Positions 51,923 to 55,326 of a stretch of DNA of 55,326 bases are shown in pieces. A program made the translations under genes and the position numbers. The notes under the pieces were generated by a model. It ran no database searches. It was not told the origin of the DNA and saw only the letters and a list, made by a program, of their open reading frames with translations. This DNA comes from an uncultured Lachnospiraceae bacterium. Lineage in GTDB: Bacteria; Bacillota; Clostridia; Lachnospirales; Lachnospiraceae. The stretch covers positions 1 through 55,326 of the forward strand of contig CAQGLR010000024.1 of the NCBI GenBank assembly GCA_948794795.1, given 5' to 3'. Position 1 is the first letter of the stretch, and each line of letters opens with the position of its first letter.

Positions 51923-53578
51923 TTAAAACAAAGTTGAAAAGAGATTTAACAACGGCTGTACAATCTTCCATCTGCGTGGACGTTTAAGCCACTCTTCATA
52001 TGTTACTTCTTTACTTTCTTTAAATGTCCTAAAGAAATCTTCCCTTACAGCCTCTTGTATCTCTTTCCCAGACATCCATACACCATTTTCATAATGCAGG
52101 TAAAAGCTCCTGTAATCCATATTAATTGTCCCTACTATAACAGAATTTTCTGTAAGTACCTGTTTCGCATGTATAAATCCAGGTGTATATTCATATATCC
52201 TTACCCCTTCCCTTAAAAGCGGGCCATAATTATAATTGGTAAGTAACTTTACATTTTTTTTATCAGGGATATTAGGTGTAATAATCCTTACATCAACACC
52301 CCGTTTTGCTGCTTCTATAAGGGAATTTTTCATATAATCTTCTATTATAAGATAAGGTGTAGTTATATAAAGATATTTATCTGCATAAACAATCATCTGG
52401 TTATAAAGGCTTTCTATTGGATTGCTTGGATTATTGGCAGGCCCGTCTGATATAACCTGGCAGAACACATCCCCACATTTATGCACAAAATTTGTTTTAT
52501 ATTTTAAATATTCAATATGGTCTCCTGTATTTTCAGATGCTTCCCACATTTGCAGGAAAATAACTGTAAGCCCCCATACAGCATCACCTCTTATACGTAC
52601 GCCTGTGTCTTTCCAGACACCAAACCTTTCAACCAGGTTAGCATATTCATCTGCAAGGTTAAACCCGCCTGTATAGCCTACTTCCCCGTCAATAACAAGT
52701 ATTTTCTGGTGTGAACGGTAATTCATATATAACTCACCTGTATATTTGTGTACTGGATTAAAAACCCGGATTTCAAACCCCTCATGCTCCAGAATCTGCC
52801 TGAAAAATTTATGTGTCCTTATTGCTGCCCCAAAGTCATCATACAAAAACTTTACTTCCACACCCTCTTTAATTTTACGCTTAAGTATCTCATGCATTTT
52901 ATCCCATATGCCACCTTCTGCCACAATAAAGAAATCAATTAAAATAAAACGCTCTGCTTTCTCTAAATCACTAAAAATTTCTTCAAATACATCTTCCCCC
53001 ATAGAAAAATAATCAACCGCATTGCCACCTGAAAGCGGAAAACCCTCAGTTTCCATATATTTGACCATACGTCCTTCTACAGGGTGTTCTGATATAAATT
53101 CAAGATAAACATCTTCATCCTGTATAAGAAACTGGCTGCCATACGATATCTGCCTTAAAATATACTGGTCAAGCCTGCGTTTATTGCCTCTTGAACGCCC
53201 CCACAGATAATACATAATAAAACCACTTATAGGCAGAAGTGTTACTATAGATATCCATGCCATCCTGTAAGAGGGGCTTTGGTTGCGGTTTACCATTGTT
53301 ACAATTACAATTACAGACGTTATCTCCCATATAAAATAAAAATAAACAGTTAAACTCTGCAAGAAAAATGGAAGAAAAATTATAAACAGACATTGTAAAA
53401 GGACTATTAAAGCAGTCAAGGCAATCCTTAAAAAACCACTCAGGTTATTCTGTATCCTTCCTTTAAGGCCTTTTAGATAGCTTACATGGTCTTCTTCAAA
53501 ATAATTATCTCTTCCTTTGGTTTTATTTTTCTTGTCCCACTTTTCATACGCTGCTTCCTGGTTAAAAAGCTTTTCCAT
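51923..53578 (-). CDS. cls: Cardiolipin synthase
   Basis: This membrane enzyme condenses two phosphatidylglycerols to cardiolipin. The 551-residue protein has two N-terminal membrane segments (about 48-95), a short loop with MVNRNQSPSYRMAW, and two phospholipase D domains with HQKILVIDGEVGYTGG and HAKQVLTENSVIVGTINMD. The second has HxK followed by GT-N rather than a complete G-G, which is normal. A good promoter lies upstream, sharing its -35 hexamer with the divergent exonuclease gene. Confidence 0.93.
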   Translation of the reverse strand: MEKLFNQEAAYEKWDKKNKTKGRDNYFEEDHVSYLKGLKGRIQNNLSGFLRIALTALIVLLQCLFIIFLPFFLQSLTVYFYFIWEITSVIVIVTMVNRNQSPSYRMAWISIVTLLPISGFIMYYLWGRSRGNKRRLDQYILRQISYGSQFLIQDEDVYLEFISEHPVEGRMVKYMETEGFPLSGGNAVDYFSMGEDVFEEIFSDLEKAERFILIDFFIVAEGGIWDKMHEILKRKIKEGVEVKFLYDDFGAAIRTHKFFRQILEHEGFEIRVFNPVHKYTGELYMNYRSHQKILVIDGEVGYTGGFNLADEYANLVERFGVWKDTGVRIRGDAVWGLTVIFLQMWEASENTGDHIEYLKYKTNFVHKCGDVFCQVISDGPANNPSNPIESLYNQMIVYADKYLYITTPYLIIEDYMKNSLIEAAKRGVDVRIITPNIPDKKNVKLLTNYNYGPLLREGVRIYEYTPGFIHAKQVLTENSVIVGTINMDYRSFYLHYENGVWMSGKEIQEAVREDFFRTFKESKEVTYEEWLKRPRRWKIVQPLLNLFSTLF

Positions 53579-53609
53579 CAGACCCCCTGCCTTTCATTTA
53601 TATTATATG

Positions 53610-53662
53610 ATTATATCCTATCAGTTGTTGCGTTGCAACTTATTATAAGTTATAGTTATAAT
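53610..53662. promoter_or_regulatory. Divergent promoters sharing one palindromic -35 box
   Basis: TTGCAA (53633-53638) is its own reverse complement. On the minus strand it lies 17 bp from TATAAT (53610-53615), giving the cls promoter. On the plus strand it lies 18 bp from TATAAT (53657-53662), giving the promoter of the exonuclease gene. AGTTG and CAACT around it add an inverted repeat. Confidence 0.75.
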
Positions 53663-53685
53663 GATTAGCCAGAATGGAGGAACAC

Positions 53686-54855
53686 ATGAAAATAACAGAT
53701 AATATTACAGAACCACCTGTATATGGATATAAATTCCCACAAAACAAGGAAGAAATACTATTTCTTGACATTGAAACAACAGGATTGTCACCAGATGCCT
53801 CCTCTCTTTATATGATAGGGGTAATGTATTTTGACACTGATGCCGGCTCATGGCATATTAAACAGTTCTTTGCAGATAATTATAAAAGCGAAGCAGAAAT
53901 ATTACTTGCATTTTTAAATATTCTTGGCAATTACAATTATTTATACCACTTTAATGGAAAAACCTTTGATATTCCATATATATTAAATAAATTCCGTAAA
54001 TACAATATAAAACCAGATATGCATTGTTCAAGGATACTTAATAGTACAAATATGGAATACTCAATAGATATACTTGCACTTATACGTCCGCTTAAAAAAC
54101 TGCTTTCCATTAAAAAAGCTAACCAGATTGCACTTGAGCAATGGCTTGGGATTACACGTGAGGACAAATATAATGGAGAACAGCTTATTTCTGTATATTC
54201 CCAGTATATGCAGTATAAATTTACTGCCCCTGCACAAGCACCCCAGCTTGAAAAACTTCTTCTGCTGCATAACCATGATGATATAAAACATATGCTTAAT
54301 GTGTGCAGTATACTTTCATACTATGGATTATTCCAGGACACATGCAATATAACAATAACTGGCATAAAACCAGGAACAGACGGCTATATTAATATAATAT
54401 ACAGCCATAATATAACAATTCCCAAAAACATATATATAACAAAACAATATCCAGAAAGCAAAGAAAAAACAATACAAATACAAGATATGAAGCTTGAACT
54501 TAGTTCTAAACATGCAATATTATCTGTACCACTATTTTATGGAAATTTAAAATATTTTTATCCTGATTATAAGAATTATTATTTTATTGAAACAGAAGAT
54601 ACAGCAATACATAAAAGTCTTATAAATTCCTCTTGCAAAAACTATAAAAAAGCATCTGTTTCAACATGTTACACTAAAAAAGAAGGGCTGTTTATCCCTT
54701 CAATGGAAACATGGCAGACAGGCCATGACAATATAAGGTTCTACATTACATACCGTGACAAATTATGTTTTTATCTATTGCCAGATGGGACAGCTGATAT
54801 AAATAATCCATTCTGGAGTTATTTTGTAAAACGCCAGCTTATACTATTACTATAA
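53686..54855 (+). CDS. YprB-like RNase H-fold exonuclease
   Basis: The 389-residue cytoplasmic protein has a DEDD-type exonuclease domain (about 20-220): ILFLDIETTGLSPDASSLYMIG, HFNGKTFDIPYILNKFRKY, and HNHDDIKHM. This matches the YprB RNase H-like family, probably a 3'-5' exonuclease on DNA or RNA. Residues about 225-389 have no recognised domain; in Bacillus YprB the C-terminus holds TPR repeats, which I do not see here. The ATG in front of KITDN has GGAGG ahead of it. Substrate unknown. Confidence 0.8.
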   Translation: MKITDNITEPPVYGYKFPQNKEEILFLDIETTGLSPDASSLYMIGVMYFDTDAGSWHIKQFFADNYKSEAEILLAFLNILGNYNYLYHFNGKTFDIPYILNKFRKYNIKPDMHCSRILNSTNMEYSIDILALIRPLKKLLSIKKANQIALEQWLGITREDKYNGEQLISVYSQYMQYKFTAPAQAPQLEKLLLLHNHDDIKHMLNVCSILSYYGLFQDTCNITITGIKPGTDGYINIIYSHNITIPKNIYITKQYPESKEKTIQIQDMKLELSSKHAILSVPLFYGNLKYFYPDYKNYYFIETEDTAIHKSLINSSCKNYKKASVSTCYTKKEGLFIPSMETWQTGHDNIRFYITYRDKLCFYLLPDGTADINNPFWSYFVKRQLILLL

Positions 54856-54860
54856 AAAGA

Positions 54861-54952
54861 ACTGCCACATAAGCAACAAACAATGTAATATATAGTTCAC
54901 CGTCCAGATACAGACCTGCTATAGATTACATTGTAACTGCTTAATGCGGCAG
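54861..54952. terminator. Long hairpin between convergent genes
   Basis: CTGCCACATAAGCA pairs with TGCTTAATGCGGCAG, and inside it ACAATGTAATATATAG pairs with CTATAGATTACATTGT, with a loop of about 24 nt. It lies between the exonuclease gene and rpmF, which converge, and could terminate both. It may also be the fossil of another palindromic element, but it lacks the shared core. Confidence 0.5.
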
Positions 54953-54996
54953 CCCTTTACATTCCAAAACTGATATGCCATTCTTATATACATGCA

Positions 54997-55179
54997 TTAC
55001 TCAGCATCTGCAAGAATTTCTTTTTTGTTATATGAGCCACATGCTTTGCATACTCTGTGGGACATCATCAAAGCTCCACATTTACTGCATTTAACCAGAT
55101 TTGGCACACTCATCTTCCAGTTTGCCCTTCTCTTATCCCTGCGGGATTTTGAAGATTTATTCTTTGGACAAATAGACAT
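54997..55179 (-). CDS. rpmF: 50S ribosomal protein L32
   Basis: The 60-residue protein carries the basic start SICPKNKSSKSRRDKRRANW, the conserved TLVKCSKCG-type region (NLVKCSKCGALMMSHRVCKACG) with four zinc-binding cysteines, and the usual length. AGGAGGTGG precedes the ATG. It is transcribed alone here from a consensus promoter; yceD, a frequent partner, would lie beyond the window edge if present. Confidence 0.95.
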   Translation of the reverse strand: MSICPKNKSSKSRRDKRRANWKMSVPNLVKCSKCGALMMSHRVCKACGSYNKKEILADAE

Positions 55180-55220
55180 TTATTCCACCTCCTGATACTT
55201 CCATTTACAACACTTTTTCG

Positions 55221-55249
55221 ATTATACCAACTGGAAATAAGTTTGTCAA
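55221..55249 (-). promoter_or_regulatory. Consensus rpmF promoter
   Basis: TTGACA (55244-55249) and TATAAT (55221-55226) are separated by 17 bp on the minus strand, a perfect sigma-A promoter. A second type C palindromic element begins exactly 18 bp upstream of the -35 box. Confidence 0.9.
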
Positions 55250-55267
55250 TCTTTTTTTACTTTCTAA

Positions 55268-55326
55268 CACGTCCGTTTCATAAATTCCAATAATTTCTAT
55301 TTATTTTTGAGGGGACGGACGGTTTC
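55268..55326. mobile_element. Left end of a second type C palindromic element, cut by the window edge
   Basis: The 59 bases match the first 59 of the type C element at 25724 with only two changes (GAGGGGACGG instead of GAGGAAACGG). The rest lies outside the window. Such close identity argues for recent movement. Confidence 0.85.

Noticed and set aside
1..55326. tRNA, rRNA or CRISPR arrays
   Set aside because: No T-loop-like GGTTCGAATCC sequence, no rRNA blocks and no regularly spaced short repeats were noticed on reading both strands.

Overview
The window looks like a chromosomal segment of a low-GC, Gram-positive clostridium, most likely a Lachnospiraceae relative. This rests on several points. 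The division and wall cluster has the order mraZ-rsmH-ftsL-two class B PBPs-mraY-murD-ftsW-ftsQ/divIB-ftsZ. MurE carries the DNPR motif typical of meso-diaminopimelate ligases. The priA-def-fmt-rsmB-rlmN-prpC-prkC-rsgA-rpe-thiN operon is a Firmicutes arrangement. Shine-Dalgarno sites are strong and TTG starts are frequent. No rRNA, tRNA or CRISPR was seen. Nearly all genes lie on the minus strand, so operons read from right to left.

Layout from left to right: (1) 1-5500 is an accessory patch. It holds a decayed IS4-family element with YREK signature and 8-bp flanking repeats, two further remnants of the same IS, a secreted matrixin-like protease followed by a second secreted protein, and a secreted SH3-repeat protein. 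(2) 5500-13950 carries an unknown acidic protein, a stand-alone LytTR regulator, dgt, miaB, a ComEC-like MBL-fold lipoprotein, a PAS-GGDEF-EAL protein and a CPBP membrane protease. (3) 13968-25705 is the division/wall (dcw) cluster, from a ftsZ terminator back to a clear mraZ promoter with four MraZ-type operator boxes. (4) 26259-32100 has lgt, ychF, a small secreted protein and two overlapping MutS-like ATPases. (5) 32606-48009 is a long housekeeping run: dapF, murE, priA, def, fmt, rsmB, rlmN, PP2C phosphatase, PASTA kinase, rsgA, rpe, a PilZ protein and thiN. (6) 48212-55250 holds a CgeB-like glycosyltransferase, ruvAB, a small zinc-ribbon protein, cardiolipin synthase, a YprB-like exonuclease and rpmF with its promoter.

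The most unusual content is between genes. At least six long near-palindromic elements (180-350 bp), with many solo ends, are scattered through the intergenic spaces. They carry at least four different kinds of terminus: A, GTGTTTGAAAATTA; B, TTTGAGTTTCCC; C, a 17-bp perfect inverted repeat starting CACGTCCG with a perfect 9-bp target duplication; D, GCAGGTTCC. They share one folded core: a variable but always paired apical hairpin, flanked by conserved CGCARYRGYGCATA on one arm and AARCRCYRGCG on the other, then a paired segment, then a one-sided bulge of about 14 nt close to MCGYTYBCRCTDSG. Several stem positions differ between copies in a compensatory way. They look like MITEs with exchanged ends around a conserved single-strand DNA or RNA structure. 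Two type C copies sit exactly 18 bp upstream of the -35 box of two essential promoters (mraZ/dcw and rpmF). I do not recognise this core as a known family.
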